A stretch of 64,000 bases of DNA from Leptospira wolbachii serovar Codice str. CDC. GTDB taxonomy: Bacteria > Spirochaetota > Leptospiria > Leptospirales > Leptospiraceae. Within the stretch, counting starts at the first letter, position 1. Each line of letters begins with the position of its first letter. The notes beneath the pieces are model-generated. The model did no database searches, was not told the DNA's origin, and was given only the letters and a program-made list of their open reading frames with translations. The translations under genes and the position numbers were made by a program. Of the stretch, positions 17,819 through 27,515 are shown piece by piece. Location: NCBI RefSeq assembly GCF_000332515.2, contig NZ_AOGZ02000014.1, forward strand, positions 1,752,001 through 1,816,000. The letters run 5' to 3'.

Positions 17819-19014
17819 ATTCAAAAGAAAACTTTAGCGAAGGCCAAATCATTCGATTTTTGGCTGCATCTTTTTTAGGATTTTTAGCAGGTCACCTAAC
17901 AAATTATAGTGTTATTTTGTATGCACAAGACGTTTGGAATGCAGATGCACTTGCAGGATTAGGATTTGGTTTGTGTTTTGGAGTTCCACTCCTCCTTGGT
18001 TGGTTTGCAGGTGCGTGGTGTGATTCTTATTCTCCCCAAAAATTGGCGCAGGCTGCCCACCTATCGTTTTTAGTTTCTTTGGGTTTGTTGCATTTATCTT
18101 CTCGATTGCAAGGAGAGGTATCTGTCATTATTTATCTATTAGGTGCTGCTTTTGCCGGAATCGGCTGGTCGGTCCTTGCTCCTGCTCGTATGTCCCTACT
18201 CGGAAGACTTGCGGGCGAACGTCAGGTAAAGTTGGCCGTTGTCTTCAATATCCTTGTAATGCTTGGATTTGGGGCTGCACCTCCCATCCTTGCCTTTTGT
18301 CGAAAGATTAATTCTTGGGAAATGGTCCACCAAACGGGAGCTACACTCTTTCTGATTGCGATGATTCTCCTTGTCGGAATCCAAACAAAAGGTCTTGGAA
18401 AATCTTCATCAGCATGGGATCGAATTTTGAGAGGGGTATCTTATGCAAAAAATCATCCTCTCCTCAAACAAACCTTACTATTTTCCATTGTGATCTATTG
18501 TTCCATGGGCCCAGTACAAGTCATGATGCCACGGTTTGCCAAAGGAGTTTTGGAATTAGGAGAATTGGAACGAGGTTTCTTTCTCGGTGGACTCGCTCTT
18601 GCCTTGTTAGTTGGTGGTGGAGTTTCTTTAAAATTAGCAAAAATTATTGGTTATGGTAAGATGATATTCCTTTCTGGCCTTTTTTGCGGTTTGGGATTTT
18701 TTGGAATTGGATTTAGTTCAGTTGTATGGGTCTCAGTTTTATTTTTACTTTTTAGCGGGTTTGGTGCAGGGGCTAGTATTAGTCTCATCGTTGCAATACT
18801 GCAATCAGAAGTGACTACAGAGTATAGAGGGAGGCTCGTGAGTTTGTATACCATCACAAGCCAAGTAGTGCCTGCGGTATCTGGTTTATTGTCTGGGTTA
18901 TTGCTTGTAAAAGTTCCCATTACAACGGCAGTCATCACTGCGGGAGCTACAATCACTCTGATTGTGGTTTTAAGCACAATCAGATTAGATACTCTTAGGA
19001 ACTATGAACGTTAA
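17815..19014 (+). CDS. Major facilitator superfamily transporter
   Basis: The 399-residue protein has about twelve hydrophobic helices. The first loop carries GWFAGAWCDSYSPQKLAQ, a degenerate MFS loop 2-3 motif, and Gly-rich helices such as GLALALLVGGGVSLK follow. The sequence fits the MFS drug or metabolite exporter group, but the substrate is not evident. The start overlaps the previous stop by 4 bp, so it is translationally coupled to the haem/propeller protein. It is the last gene of the operon and is convergent with the DUF2804 lipoprotein, 4 bp away, with no terminator visible between them. Confidence 0.87.
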   Translation: MNSKENFSEGQIIRFLAASFLGFLAGHLTNYSVILYAQDVWNADALAGLGFGLCFGVPLLLGWFAGAWCDSYSPQKLAQAAHLSFLVSLGLLHLSSRLQGEVSVIIYLLGAAFAGIGWSVLAPARMSLLGRLAGERQVKLAVVFNILVMLGFGAAPPILAFCRKINSWEMVHQTGATLFLIAMILLVGIQTKGLGKSSSAWDRILRGVSYAKNHPLLKQTLLFSIVIYCSMGPVQVMMPRFAKGVLELGELERGFFLGGLALALLVGGGVSLKLAKIIGYGKMIFLSGLFCGLGFFGIGFSSVVWVSVLFLLFSGFGAGASISLIVAILQSEVTTEYRGRLVSLYTITSQVVPAVSGLLSGLLLVKVPITTAVITAGATITLIVVLSTIRLDTLRNYER

Positions 19015-19018
19015 TTCA

Positions 19019-20248
19019 TTACCACTGCTGGTACATTTGTTCGGCAAAACCAGCAAGGTCTTTTACTTCTAATTTTGTTCCATTGTCCAACACCACATAA
19101 CCGTTGTAATGACCAAAAGCTTTATTCAAATAAGCTTCTGTTTTGAGGAGGTCTAAAATTTCAGAAAAAGTAAAGTTTTGGTACAATTGTTTTAAAAATC
19201 CAATCATTCCCATTAAATCAATGTCTGAATGTAAAAGATAAACGGGCGTAAACTCTAATTCCAACCGACCTTCGTTGCTTGAAAACTTCCAAGGTTTTTT
19301 GTAATCTGTGACATCATACTTCCAAGTGACTTTATCGAGTTTATGGACTTTACCTTTGTAAACAATTCCATTCTCAGTGGCATTGTTTGGGATTCCAAAA
19401 CCATAGCCCAAATTCAAACTGAGTAATTCCCCTTGCACAAGACCTGCACCAGCAGCCCACAGCCATTTGTTTTTTTCGGGCCACGTCCCTCTTCCCCAAT
19501 CAAGCACCGCATAACTTTTGTCATTAAACTCGTAAGTTACGTTGTTGTATTGGATGGAACCTTTACAAAGTAAACTAGGCATTTTGTATTCATAAAAAAA
19601 AGTAGATTCTGAAAATGGAGTGATGACAGCCAGGGCTTCTGGTGCTTTTTCTACTAACTCAAAATTTCCTTTAATGAACTCAGAATGAGTATCTCCAATG
19701 ATGGAGTATTCTATGGTTCTTTTATCTTTTAGTTTTATGATTCGAATGAACTGATCCCCTTTTTTGAATTCGATCGGATCCGTTGTATTGGTCGGAAAAA
19801 AGATTTCTCCAGGTCTCACTAGTTCTGTTTTGGAAAAAAGAACTTTGCCGGTAGCAAACTCTAAAAGTTCAATACTACCCATTGCTAAATTTCCAATATC
19901 AGTGATGGTCACAGCTCCACCGAATTTTTCGTTATAAAATGTATAATGTTCCCAACGTTTGTATCGTTTTGGATCGGCTTTAATAAAAGATTCATTGATT
20001 TGAAAATGAGGGTATCTGGACCAACCAGAGACATTTAATTTTCCATCTGCCAATAAAAGTGGAATCGAACTTTTGATTTCCTTTTGGCTGGTAGGATTGG
20101 AACCAGGTTCCGGAATTTGGACGATGGTTTTTCCGTGTTGGTCTACAATTTGACCAGGTTCTAATTTAGCATTAGAACAATTGAATATGCAAAAACTAAG
20201 GAAAATTATTCCTAAAACGTTTAGCAGTTGCGGTTTGATTTGAAACAT
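19019..20248 (-). CDS. DUF2804-type lipoprotein, last gene of the ten-gene operon
   Basis: The 409-residue precursor begins with a lipoprotein signal peptide and lipobox IFNC (Cys24). From about residue 50 it matches the DUF2804 pattern: RYKRWEHYTFYNEKFG, KSYAVLDWGRGTWPEKNKW, LSLNLGYGFG and a C-terminal FGHYNGYVVLDNGTKL. DUF2804 is probably a lipocalin-like barrel, with some resemblance to carotenoid hydratase-type proteins; no function is established. It lies 29 bp downstream of the chemoreceptor on the same strand and probably ends the operon that begins at 30495. As a surface or periplasmic lipoprotein it could bind the hydrophobic substrate, which is inference. Confidence 0.75.
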   Translation of the reverse strand: MFQIKPQLLNVLGIIFLSFCIFNCSNAKLEPGQIVDQHGKTIVQIPEPGSNPTSQKEIKSSIPLLLADGKLNVSGWSRYPHFQINESFIKADPKRYKRWEHYTFYNEKFGGAVTITDIGNLAMGSIELLEFATGKVLFSKTELVRPGEIFFPTNTTDPIEFKKGDQFIRIIKLKDKRTIEYSIIGDTHSEFIKGNFELVEKAPEALAVITPFSESTFFYEYKMPSLLCKGSIQYNNVTYEFNDKSYAVLDWGRGTWPEKNKWLWAAGAGLVQGELLSLNLGYGFGIPNNATENGIVYKGKVHKLDKVTWKYDVTDYKKPWKFSSNEGRLELEFTPVYLLHSDIDLMGMIGFLKQLYQNFTFSEILDLLKTEAYLNKAFGHYNGYVVLDNGTKLEVKDLAGFAEQMYQQW

Positions 20249-20277
20249 AAATGTTCTCCAAAAAAATAAATCCTATA

Positions 20278-21840
20278 TTAAGAGTCACTCAAAGTCAATA
20301 ACTCTTGAGATTGGAATCTAATTTGTTCCACATACTGTTCTAAATTTCTGGAGGCATCCGAAATTTGGCTCACCTCGTCTTCTAAAGCAAGGATTCCTTT
20401 ATTCACTTCTGTTTGCCCCGAAATTTGTTCTTTGGTACTTAAAGATATTTGTGAGGACAAATCATTGATTTCATTCAGACGACCCAGGGTATCAAAAATA
20501 ATTCCTTTTTGTTTTTCAAAAAGTACGTGCATATAACTTACTTTTTCAGTTGTTATTTCTAATTTTTGAATTTGATTTGTAGTTAAATTCCCTGTTTGTG
20601 CAGATACTTCAGCAGCATTGAATATAAACTTTCGCGAATTCCCCACGACCTCGGAAATGATCTTTGCATTTGTTGCGGTGAAATCTGCAAGTTTACTCAC
20701 TTCACTAGCAACCACAGCAAATCCCCTGCCTACGTCTCCAGCTCGTGCGGCTTCAATGGATGCATTTAGGGAAAGTAGGTTTGTTTTCTCTCCAATTTCT
20801 GCGACAATCTGATTGATTTCATCTACTTTATCAAAAGAGGATTTTATAGAAGATAAATATTCACTCGTACGTTTGGATACGACTGCAATTTCAGTAGTAT
20901 CTTTTTTGTTTTCGTTCGCAAGCGAAATCAACTCTTGGTTAATGGAACTTATTGTAGCGACCAATTGATTGAGATCATTCGATCCTGAAAATAAATCTGT
21001 AATTTTTATATTTTGATCATTTATGATTTTTGCATTGGACTCGAACGAAGAAAAAAGTTCCGTGTTGATTGCTGTCACTTGCTCTAAAGATGCCGCTTGA
21101 GATTCTAATCTTTCTGCTGTCTGGGATATATAGTTTCCACAACTTTGAATGGAAGATTCTAAATTTTTGGCAGCACCTTGTACCAAATTTTTCTGTTGGA
21201 CTGACTTTAAAAATAATTCCTCAGATTCTTTTGCTTTCTCAATTCCTTTATCACTGATTCGAATCAAAAGGGCAATTAGCCTAGAAAGTAAAACACCACT
21301 TACGATTATAAATATCCCTTTAATAATCTCAGCAGAAGTTCCCACATACCCTGTTTGGATATACAAAGTAGGATCTTCAGTAGGAATTAATCCACCGTAA
21401 GAGATGGAAATAAAATATGATAAAAATACTCCCATTCCCGCCAAACATCCATTAAATAAAACAAAACCTGGGTTTCCCAGAAAACCAGAATAGATCAAAT
21501 AAAAATACACAACCAATAAGACTGCGGTATTGCTTAAAGCAGACTTTGCTTCCATGGGACCCATACTACAATCAATGGATGTATTAATTAAATGGATTCC
21601 TATGTCTAAGATAATGAGTAACTTATGAAACCAATCGGGAGGGTTGCCGATCCTCAGCCAAAAAAAACATAGAGTGGCATAAACTCCCATAATCAATGTT
21701 CCAGTCAGATGGATCGCAAACATTGCGGGAGGCATACTTTCTCTTGCTCCAACCAATGCGAAAAAGAAGATAAAAAATAAAACAATCCTGATTCGATTGA
21801 CTGTTACTTTACCATTTTGCCAAAGGCCCTCAATGCTCAT
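20278..21840 (-). CDS. Methyl-accepting chemotaxis protein, paralogue of the one at 6933-8498
   Basis: The protein is 520 residues. The N-terminal half (about 15-200) is hydrophobic with several membrane helices and no extended periplasmic domain. It aligns well with the other receptor (GLWQNGKVTVNRIR at the start, NPPDWFHKLLIILD further in). The signalling domain has the tip [20 protein letters not shown] and [19 protein letters not shown]. Its start codon lies 2 bp after the stop of the crotonase gene, with GGAAA inside the end of that gene, so it is co-transcribed with the catabolic genes. This points to chemotaxis towards the compound the operon handles, which is inference from position. 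Confidence 0.9.
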   Translation of the reverse strand: MSIEGLWQNGKVTVNRIRIVLFFIFFFALVGARESMPPAMFAIHLTGTLIMGVYATLCFFWLRIGNPPDWFHKLLIILDIGIHLINTSIDCSMGPMEAKSALSNTAVLLVVYFYLIYSGFLGNPGFVLFNGCLAGMGVFLSYFISISYGGLIPTEDPTLYIQTGYVGTSAEIIKGIFIIVSGVLLSRLIALLIRISDKGIEKAKESEELFLKSVQQKNLVQGAAKNLESSIQSCGNYISQTAERLESQAASLEQVTAINTELFSSFESNAKIINDQNIKITDLFSGSNDLNQLVATISSINQELISLANENKKDTTEIAVVSKRTSEYLSSIKSSFDKVDEINQIVAEIGEKTNLLSLNASIEAARAGDVGRGFAVVASEVSKLADFTATNAKIISEVVGNSRKFIFNAAEVSAQTGNLTTNQIQKLEITTEKVSYMHVLFEKQKGIIFDTLGRLNEINDLSSQISLSTKEQISGQTEVNKGILALEDEVSQISDASRNLEQYVEQIRFQSQELLTLSDS

Positions 21841-21842
21841 TG

Positions 21843-22628
21843 TTAATTTCCGGTAAAAACTGGTTTGCGATGATTTGAGAAACTATCCAACGCTTCTTTT
21901 AAATCGGAAGAATCTAAAATCTTCGACTGCAATTCGATCTCTAATTCCAAACTTTGCTCTAAAGGAATTTTATCTCCTTGTCTGATAATTTGTTTGGTAA
22001 TTGCTATGGTTTTCGGAGGTAAGGACTTAAATTTATTTGCAAATTGTTTTACAGACTCATCTAATTTTTCTTGTGGAACTACTTTTGTTACTAAATTCAG
22101 TTGGAGAGCTTTTTCTGGATTAAATTTTTCACCTAACAGAACAAGTTCATTTGTCGCTGCAATGCCAGCATTTCGAGTGATCCTGTTTGTTCCCATAAGA
22201 ACCGTTAAACCTAATTTTACCAAAGGAATTGAGAAAACTGATTTTTCACTGGCAATTCTAAAGTCACAACATTGGCCTAACATAAACCCACCACCCATAC
22301 AAAATCCTTGGAGTTTTGCTATTGTAGGTTTTGAAATATTCTCAAATGTTGTAAAACAACTCTGCATCTCTCGCATATTTGTCTTGAATTCTTCTGCACT
22401 GATTTCAGCTGCTTTACTTAAAATATCAATATTTACTCCAGAAGAAAAATGTTTTCCTGCACCTTGCAAAATGATGGCCCAAACTTCATTATTTTCCTCT
22501 AGTTCTTTACTAATTTTCTTTAGTTCAAAAAGCGATTCCATATTCATTACATTCAAATCATTGGTATGTAATGTAATGGTTGCAATTCGATCTTCAATTT
22601 CTATATTCCATGATTGATACGTGTTCAT
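21843..22628 (-). CDS. Enoyl-CoA hydratase/isomerase (crotonase) family protein
   Basis: The protein is 261 residues, normal for crotonases. The oxyanion-hole segments are GAGKHFSSGVNID and GFCMGGGFMLGQCCDF. The usual glutamate of the PE(I/L) segment is not seen: the equivalent region reads SIPLVKLGL. The second acidic region lies near GEKFNPEKALQLNLV. The protein may therefore act as an isomerase, hydrolase or retro-aldol type enzyme rather than a classical hydratase. It belongs to a CoA-dependent pathway with the synthetase 11 bp upstream and the acyl-CoA dehydrogenase. Confidence 0.85.
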   Translation of the reverse strand: MNTYQSWNIEIEDRIATITLHTNDLNVMNMESLFELKKISKELEENNEVWAIILQGAGKHFSSGVNIDILSKAAEISAEEFKTNMREMQSCFTTFENISKPTIAKLQGFCMGGGFMLGQCCDFRIASEKSVFSIPLVKLGLTVLMGTNRITRNAGIAATNELVLLGEKFNPEKALQLNLVTKVVPQEKLDESVKQFANKFKSLPPKTIAITKQIIRQGDKIPLEQSLELEIELQSKILDSSDLKEALDSFSNHRKPVFTGN

Positions 22629-22639
22629 CCAAAATCCGC

Positions 22640-24565
22640 CTATTTGCGATACATAGATTCTATTTCGTTATGATACTTTTCTTGAACTCGATTTCGTTTT
22701 ACTTTTTGTGTTTGAGTCAATTCATCATGCACAACAAAGGGATTTTGTAAGATATAAACATTGGTAATCCGTTCAAAAGACTTAAACCCATTTTTATCGG
22801 AGACAAATCTTTTGACTTCTTCCTTCACTAACTTCTGTAAATGTTCATTTTCATTGTAGAGACAATTGTTTAAATCCAGAGAAATAGAATGCAATTCCAA
22901 GTAAGACTGTACTTTATCAAAATTTAGTAATATTAAAGCCGCTAATGATTTTTTATCTTGTCCCACAACAACTGCTTGGTCTATATATTCACTTTGTTTC
23001 AAACAAATTTCGATAGGCTCTGGTTCTACATTTTCGCCTCCAGAAAGTACAATTGTGTCTTTAGCTCGTCCCGCAAACTTCAATGTTCCTTGGGCAGTAT
23101 AAACAAGTAAGTCACCAGAATTTAGCCAACGATCAGCAGTTAATACTGCTTTTGTTTTTTCTTCTTCTAAGTAATACCCTTTCATATTATGAAATCCATG
23201 ATGATGAGCGACACCTTTGATTCCAGGTTTAGTAACTTCCTTTCCAAACTCATCAATGAGTTTGATTGAGACTCCATTGATTGGTTTCCCAACATTACCC
23301 ACCGAAAAGTCATTATAATGTCTTATCGTCGAAACACCCGAGTTCTCCGTCATCCCATAGACTTCTAAAATAGGCATACCGATCGCATACATAAATCGAT
23401 CCACTTCTGCTTGCAAAGCTCCCGCACCAGCGAAGGCATATCGCAATCTACCACCTAATACTGATAATATTTTCGCTAGAACTAATTTCGAAATAGGGAG
23501 TAGAGGAAGGTAAATGATTAATTGAATGAAATGAAGAATTTGTGATAAAATCTGAAAAATGGTTTTAGGAGAATTTAACCTCGGAATTCTATCAAAGGCA
23601 AGGTCATAACAAATGGAAAAATTAACTGAATTCCAAACAAGTAATTTCAGAAAATACTTTTTGAAAACATTACTTTTGTTAATTGTATCTTTGATTTTGT
23701 CATAAAAACTTTCCCAAACACGCGGAACCGTAAATAATATTGTTGGTTTTGCTTTCGCTAAATCCTTTCCAAGTTCAGGAACTGTTGTGAACGCAATTTT
23801 GATACCGGAATAAAAACAGATGGTTTCAAAAATTCTCTCACCACTATGCCAAGGAGGAAGAAACCCTAAAGTCACATCACCTTCACCAACATGAACTCCT
23901 GTTTTTCGAAATTCTGCTACAAGTGAATTGATTTCGAAAAGAATACTTCCATGGGTAAGCATCACACCTTTTGGTTTTCCTGTTGTGCCAGAAGTATAAA
24001 TGATTGTCGCTAAATCTTCTTCCTGGATTTGTTTCCCTCTGGAATGAAATTTATCTTCGTCAATGGAAGAACCTACTTTTCTTAAGTCCGAAAAGTTTAA
24101 GATAGGAAATCCTAACTCAGTATTTTCACTCCTATGATCTCCAAATAAAACGACGGTTTCTATTTGTAGTTTTTTTAGTTCAGGTAAAAATTTGAGTAAA
24201 GCTTTTTCATTTTCAATAAAGACAATCTTACATTCCGCATGAGTTAAAATATAACTGATATCATCTAAGGTTGCATCTGTTCCCCGAGGAACATCGACAC
24301 ATCCAATATTTGTAACTGCCATACTCACTTGTAACCATTGGTGTCCCACATCAGCAATGATTCCAATTCTGTCCCCAGTCTTTGTGTTTAGGTAGAGTAA
24401 ACCTTTTGACAATCCTTCCACAGAAGAAACAAAATCATTATACTTAACGTCATGATACTCTTTCTTGTTATCTTTATAACTCTGAACAGGAAGATCGCCA
24501 TACAAACGTCTTCCTTCTTGCACTAAGTGATACAAAGTTTTCTTTTCTAAATGGGGAACCTTCAT
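22640..24565 (-). CDS. AMP-binding long-chain acyl-CoA synthetase family protein
   Basis: The protein is 641 residues. It carries all adenylate-forming motifs: IIYTSGTTGKPKGVMLTHGS (phosphate-binding), VYGMTENSGVS, LNSGDLLVYTAQG and FAGRAKDTIVLSGGENVEPE. Length and N-terminus (TLYHLVQEGRRLYGDLPV) fit the long-chain and bubblegum-type fatty acyl-CoA synthetases. It should activate a carboxylic acid to a CoA thioester using ATP, at the cytoplasmic membrane. Helices at about 310-370 include hydrophobic segments. ATG 24565 has AGGAAG upstream. It lies mid-operon and provides the entry step for the CoA-dependent enzymes around it. Confidence 0.9.
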   Translation of the reverse strand: MKVPHLEKKTLYHLVQEGRRLYGDLPVQSYKDNKKEYHDVKYNDFVSSVEGLSKGLLYLNTKTGDRIGIIADVGHQWLQVSMAVTNIGCVDVPRGTDATLDDISYILTHAECKIVFIENEKALLKFLPELKKLQIETVVLFGDHRSENTELGFPILNFSDLRKVGSSIDEDKFHSRGKQIQEEDLATIIYTSGTTGKPKGVMLTHGSILFEINSLVAEFRKTGVHVGEGDVTLGFLPPWHSGERIFETICFYSGIKIAFTTVPELGKDLAKAKPTILFTVPRVWESFYDKIKDTINKSNVFKKYFLKLLVWNSVNFSICYDLAFDRIPRLNSPKTIFQILSQILHFIQLIIYLPLLPISKLVLAKILSVLGGRLRYAFAGAGALQAEVDRFMYAIGMPILEVYGMTENSGVSTIRHYNDFSVGNVGKPINGVSIKLIDEFGKEVTKPGIKGVAHHHGFHNMKGYYLEEEKTKAVLTADRWLNSGDLLVYTAQGTLKFAGRAKDTIVLSGGENVEPEPIEICLKQSEYIDQAVVVGQDKKSLAALILLNFDKVQSYLELHSISLDLNNCLYNENEHLQKLVKEEVKRFVSDKNGFKSFERITNVYILQNPFVVHDELTQTQKVKRNRVQEKYHNEIESMYRK

Positions 24566-24573
24566 ACTTCTTC

Positions 24574-25404
24574 CTAAATGTTTATATTCATGTGGTTTAA
24601 TAAAATTTTATCTTTAATTTTCTGCGGTAAAAAACGATTTAATCCCAAAAAGAATGTACTCATAAAATCAACTTGATTGAATAACTTTGGTTTATTAGAA
24701 ACAATTACTTTTACAATTCTTTCTGCAGCTTGTTTTGGATTAGTGGCTGTTCTAATCAAATCATTGTCTCGATTGATAAAACGAACACAACGATCATAAT
24801 AGGGTGATTCCTTTTCCGGTAATTTTTGTGCTTTGGCTGCGAAGTTTGTAGATACTTGGGCCGGTTGGATCATAGCCACTTGGATCCCGAAAGGAGTTAC
24901 TTCATAACGTAAGGAAGATACCATTCCTTCAATGGCAAATTTAGTCGCTGAGTAAATGGACTCAAAAGGAAAAGGAACTTGGCCCACGAGTGATGACATA
25001 ACTATAATTTTTCCTTTCTTTGCAACACGCATAGAAGGAAGGAACGCTTGCAATAGTCTTGCACATCCCATAACATTGATATCAAAACATTGTAATGCCT
25101 TGTTCAAATCAACTTCTTCAAATGGACCAAAAAAACCAATTCCAACATTGGATACGACTGTATCTACGTTACCGAATTTTTTTAAAACAGTATCTTTGAA
25201 TTTTATTAGTTTGTCTGAGTCAGTGATACTCAATGGCTCTAAATGAAACTTTGCATTTAACTTTGATAATTCATCAGAAAGACTATCTAAATATTTTTTT
25301 TCAATATCAAATCCGCAAATGGTGTACCCTTCTGTCGCTAACATGAGAGACACTTCTCTGCCCATTCCCTGTGCAATTCCGCTAATTACAATTACCTTAC
25401 TCAT
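24574..25404 (-). CDS. Short-chain dehydrogenase/reductase
   Basis: The protein is 276 residues. The cofactor motif is SGIAQGMGREV near the N-terminus (Ser replaces the usual Thr). The middle has VVSNVGIGFFG, MSSLVGQVPFP and the catalytic YSATK. The longer C-terminus (about 200-276) with ERIVKVIVSNKPKLFNQVDF resembles SDRs acting on retinoids, steroids or long-chain acyl compounds, but substrate specificity cannot be read. It overlaps the epimerase-like gene by 8 bp and precedes the synthetase by 8 bp. It probably oxidises or reduces a hydroxyl/keto group on the pathway substrate. Confidence 0.88.
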   Translation of the reverse strand: MSKVIVISGIAQGMGREVSLMLATEGYTICGFDIEKKYLDSLSDELSKLNAKFHLEPLSITDSDKLIKFKDTVLKKFGNVDTVVSNVGIGFFGPFEEVDLNKALQCFDINVMGCARLLQAFLPSMRVAKKGKIIVMSSLVGQVPFPFESIYSATKFAIEGMVSSLRYEVTPFGIQVAMIQPAQVSTNFAAKAQKLPEKESPYYDRCVRFINRDNDLIRTATNPKQAAERIVKVIVSNKPKLFNQVDFMSTFFLGLNRFLPQKIKDKILLNHMNINI

Positions 25405-26386
25405 TTTTTTCTCCTTTAGAAAAATATTTCATTTTTAAAATAGAACTTTTAAAATCTGGATATTTTAAACTATAACCAACGGATTTAAGTTTTCGATTAT
25501 CCATATAATAATCGTTATATAAATATTTGATTGCATCAAATTCTAAATCAGGAATCTTCCCTCTGAGTTTTGCAATTGGTGCTTCCAATTTCGCCAAAAC
25601 TTTAAGAAGTCCCAGAGGAATGTGTATTTTATTAATCTTCGATCCAAATGCTTCGGCGGCTAAGTCCAAAGCTTCTTCCAAAGTTGGATGACTATTATCT
25701 GCTAAATTAAAAATCCCACCAAATACCGTTTCCCTTTCAGACAAATAAATAGCGGCAGATGCTACATCTTCCACTCTAACATTCGCTAACCTTTGTTTTC
25801 CATTTCCAGGAATCCCGGCGATCTTTCCATGTCTTGAAAATACTTTTCCTGCACCATCGTTACAACCAGGACCATAAACTGTGCAAGGCCTTAAAATGAC
25901 TGTATTCAGCCCCTTTCGTATTTTATTTAGTACAATCTGTTCGCCATCATATTTACTCTTTCCGTAAGCATCTAAAGGATTACAAAGATCGGTTTCTTGA
26001 AATGGAGATCCATTATATGTTCCATAAACACTCGAAGAACTAAAATGAATATATGCTTTTACTTTATTTTCTAGTGCAAAATTAGTAATTTTATCAACTG
26101 CATTCACGTTGATGGGTTTTAATGTTTCATAAGGAGTGCTTAAATTACAAATTCCTGCTACATGAAATACACGATCCACCCCAGCAAATAAAGCTCGAAG
26201 TTCTTCCTCTTTCCGAATATCAGATTTAACAAATTCAATATTCGAATTCTTTAAAGTTAGGATTCGATCATTCCGTAAATCCGTAACACGAATTTTTAAA
26301 GATGGATCCTTTGAGAGCTCTTTTAAAAGTTCAAAGCCAATAAAGCCATTCGCACCTGTAACTAAAGTTGTAGCTGTAAATTTCAT
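25397..26386 (-). CDS. NAD-dependent epimerase / 3-beta-hydroxysteroid dehydrogenase-like protein
   Basis: The protein is 329 residues. Motifs are TGANGFIGFELL (Rossmann), VFHVAG, SSSSVYGTYNG and the catalytic YGKSK. The C-terminal part (NVRVEDVASAAIYLSE, IFNLADNSHPTLEEALD) is typical of extended SDRs, which include sugar epimerases, aldehyde reductases and 3-beta-hydroxysteroid dehydrogenases. Because it sits with a GMC dehydrogenase, a BASS transporter and acyl-CoA enzymes, a lipid or terpenoid substrate is more likely than a nucleotide sugar; this is inference. One base separates it from the acyl-CoA dehydrogenase. Confidence 0.85.
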   Translation of the reverse strand: MKFTATTLVTGANGFIGFELLKELSKDPSLKIRVTDLRNDRILTLKNSNIEFVKSDIRKEEELRALFAGVDRVFHVAGICNLSTPYETLKPINVNAVDKITNFALENKVKAYIHFSSSSVYGTYNGSPFQETDLCNPLDAYGKSKYDGEQIVLNKIRKGLNTVILRPCTVYGPGCNDGAGKVFSRHGKIAGIPGNGKQRLANVRVEDVASAAIYLSERETVFGGIFNLADNSHPTLEEALDLAAEAFGSKINKIHIPLGLLKVLAKLEAPIAKLRGKIPDLEFDAIKYLYNDYYMDNRKLKSVGYSLKYPDFKSSILKMKYFSKGEKNE

Positions 26387-26387
26387 A

Positions 26388-27515
26388 TTAGTAGTGATAA
26401 GAAGGTCTAAGAATTTCTCGAGCTACGTTATTTAACATTACTTCCGAACTACCTCCGCCAGCTAATAGTGATTTCACTTCCCTAACATAACGATCGTAGG
26501 GACGGTTTCTATAACAAGCATGAGAGCCTGTGAGAGTGAATGCTTTATTAACTGTTTCATCGGCAACAACGCCAGCAAGATACTTCGCAATGGAAGTTTC
26601 TAAATTGTGGTTCACTTTTTGATCATGTAACCAGGCAGCTTGGTTCCTTGCCAGTTTCGCCGCTTCTAATTCAGAGGTAAGTTTTGCGATGATCCATTGA
26701 ATTCCTTGAAAGTCAGAAACTCTGTTTTCGCCGACCTTTCTGGATTTTGTAAAAGAGACTGCATGTTCCAGACATCCTCTAGCAATTCCAAGTAACTGTG
26801 ATGCAACACCTAATCGACTAAGTTTAAAGATAGCCATAAAGGTTTCGATCCCCCTTCCTTCCCTTCCTAAAACAGTATCTGCTGGGATTCGACAATCTTC
26901 AAAGTGAACATCATACATTGGTGCTGATCTTAAACCAATGGGATCTTGTTTTTCGTAACGAATTCCCTTGCTATCTTTATCCACCAAAAACTCAGTTAAT
27001 CCTTTGTCTGTTTTGGCCAATACCATCATCAACTGAGCTTCTTTTCCCAAATTGATATGGACTTTTAATCCATTTAACACCCATTCGTTTCCATCCTTCA
27101 CAGCTGTTGTTTGAATGTTTTGAAATGAAGATCCCGCATCTGGTTCAGAAATTGCTTGGGCAGCCATAATCTTTCCCTTTGCAAGCTCAGGTAGCCATTT
27201 CCTTTTCTGTTCTTCTGTTCCTACAGCTAATAATCCTTGTTGGGCTTGAATTAAATTCTGTGGACCATAGACTAGTTCTTTGGCCGTTTCTTCCATGATG
27301 ATTGTATATTCCATGGCCCCTTTTCCCATCCCGCCGTATTCCTCTGGTACAATCACTCCAGTCCAACCTTTATCACCTAATGCATTCAATACGTCCCATG
27401 AAAATTCGCTATCTCGTTCTTCAATATCCCTTTGTGGATCTGCACCCGCAATCTTAGCATAAGCGGCCACTGCCTCTCGCAATTGGTTCTGTTCTTCTGA
27501 AAAATAAAAATTCAT
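26388..27515 (-). CDS. Acyl-CoA dehydrogenase family protein
   Basis: The protein is 375 residues. The N-terminal helical domain has [14 protein letters not shown], the beta domain has [20 protein letters not shown] and LNGLKVHI, and the C-terminal helices have [16 protein letters not shown] and AREILRP. It should bind FAD and introduce a double bond into an acyl-CoA. The segment that usually reads YEGT, carrying the base in medium-chain enzymes, reads GGGSS here, and I could not identify the alternative base, so its activity or partner dependence is open. It overlaps the transporter gene by 4 bp. Confidence 0.9.
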   Translation of the reverse strand: MNFYFSEEQNQLREAVAAYAKIAGADPQRDIEERDSEFSWDVLNALGDKGWTGVIVPEEYGGMGKGAMEYTIIMEETAKELVYGPQNLIQAQQGLLAVGTEEQKRKWLPELAKGKIMAAQAISEPDAGSSFQNIQTTAVKDGNEWVLNGLKVHINLGKEAQLMMVLAKTDKGLTEFLVDKDSKGIRYEKQDPIGLRSAPMYDVHFEDCRIPADTVLGREGRGIETFMAIFKLSRLGVASQLLGIARGCLEHAVSFTKSRKVGENRVSDFQGIQWIIAKLTSELEAAKLARNQAAWLHDQKVNHNLETSIAKYLAGVVADETVNKAFTLTGSHACYRNRPYDRYVREVKSLLAGGGSSEVMLNNVAREILRPSYHY

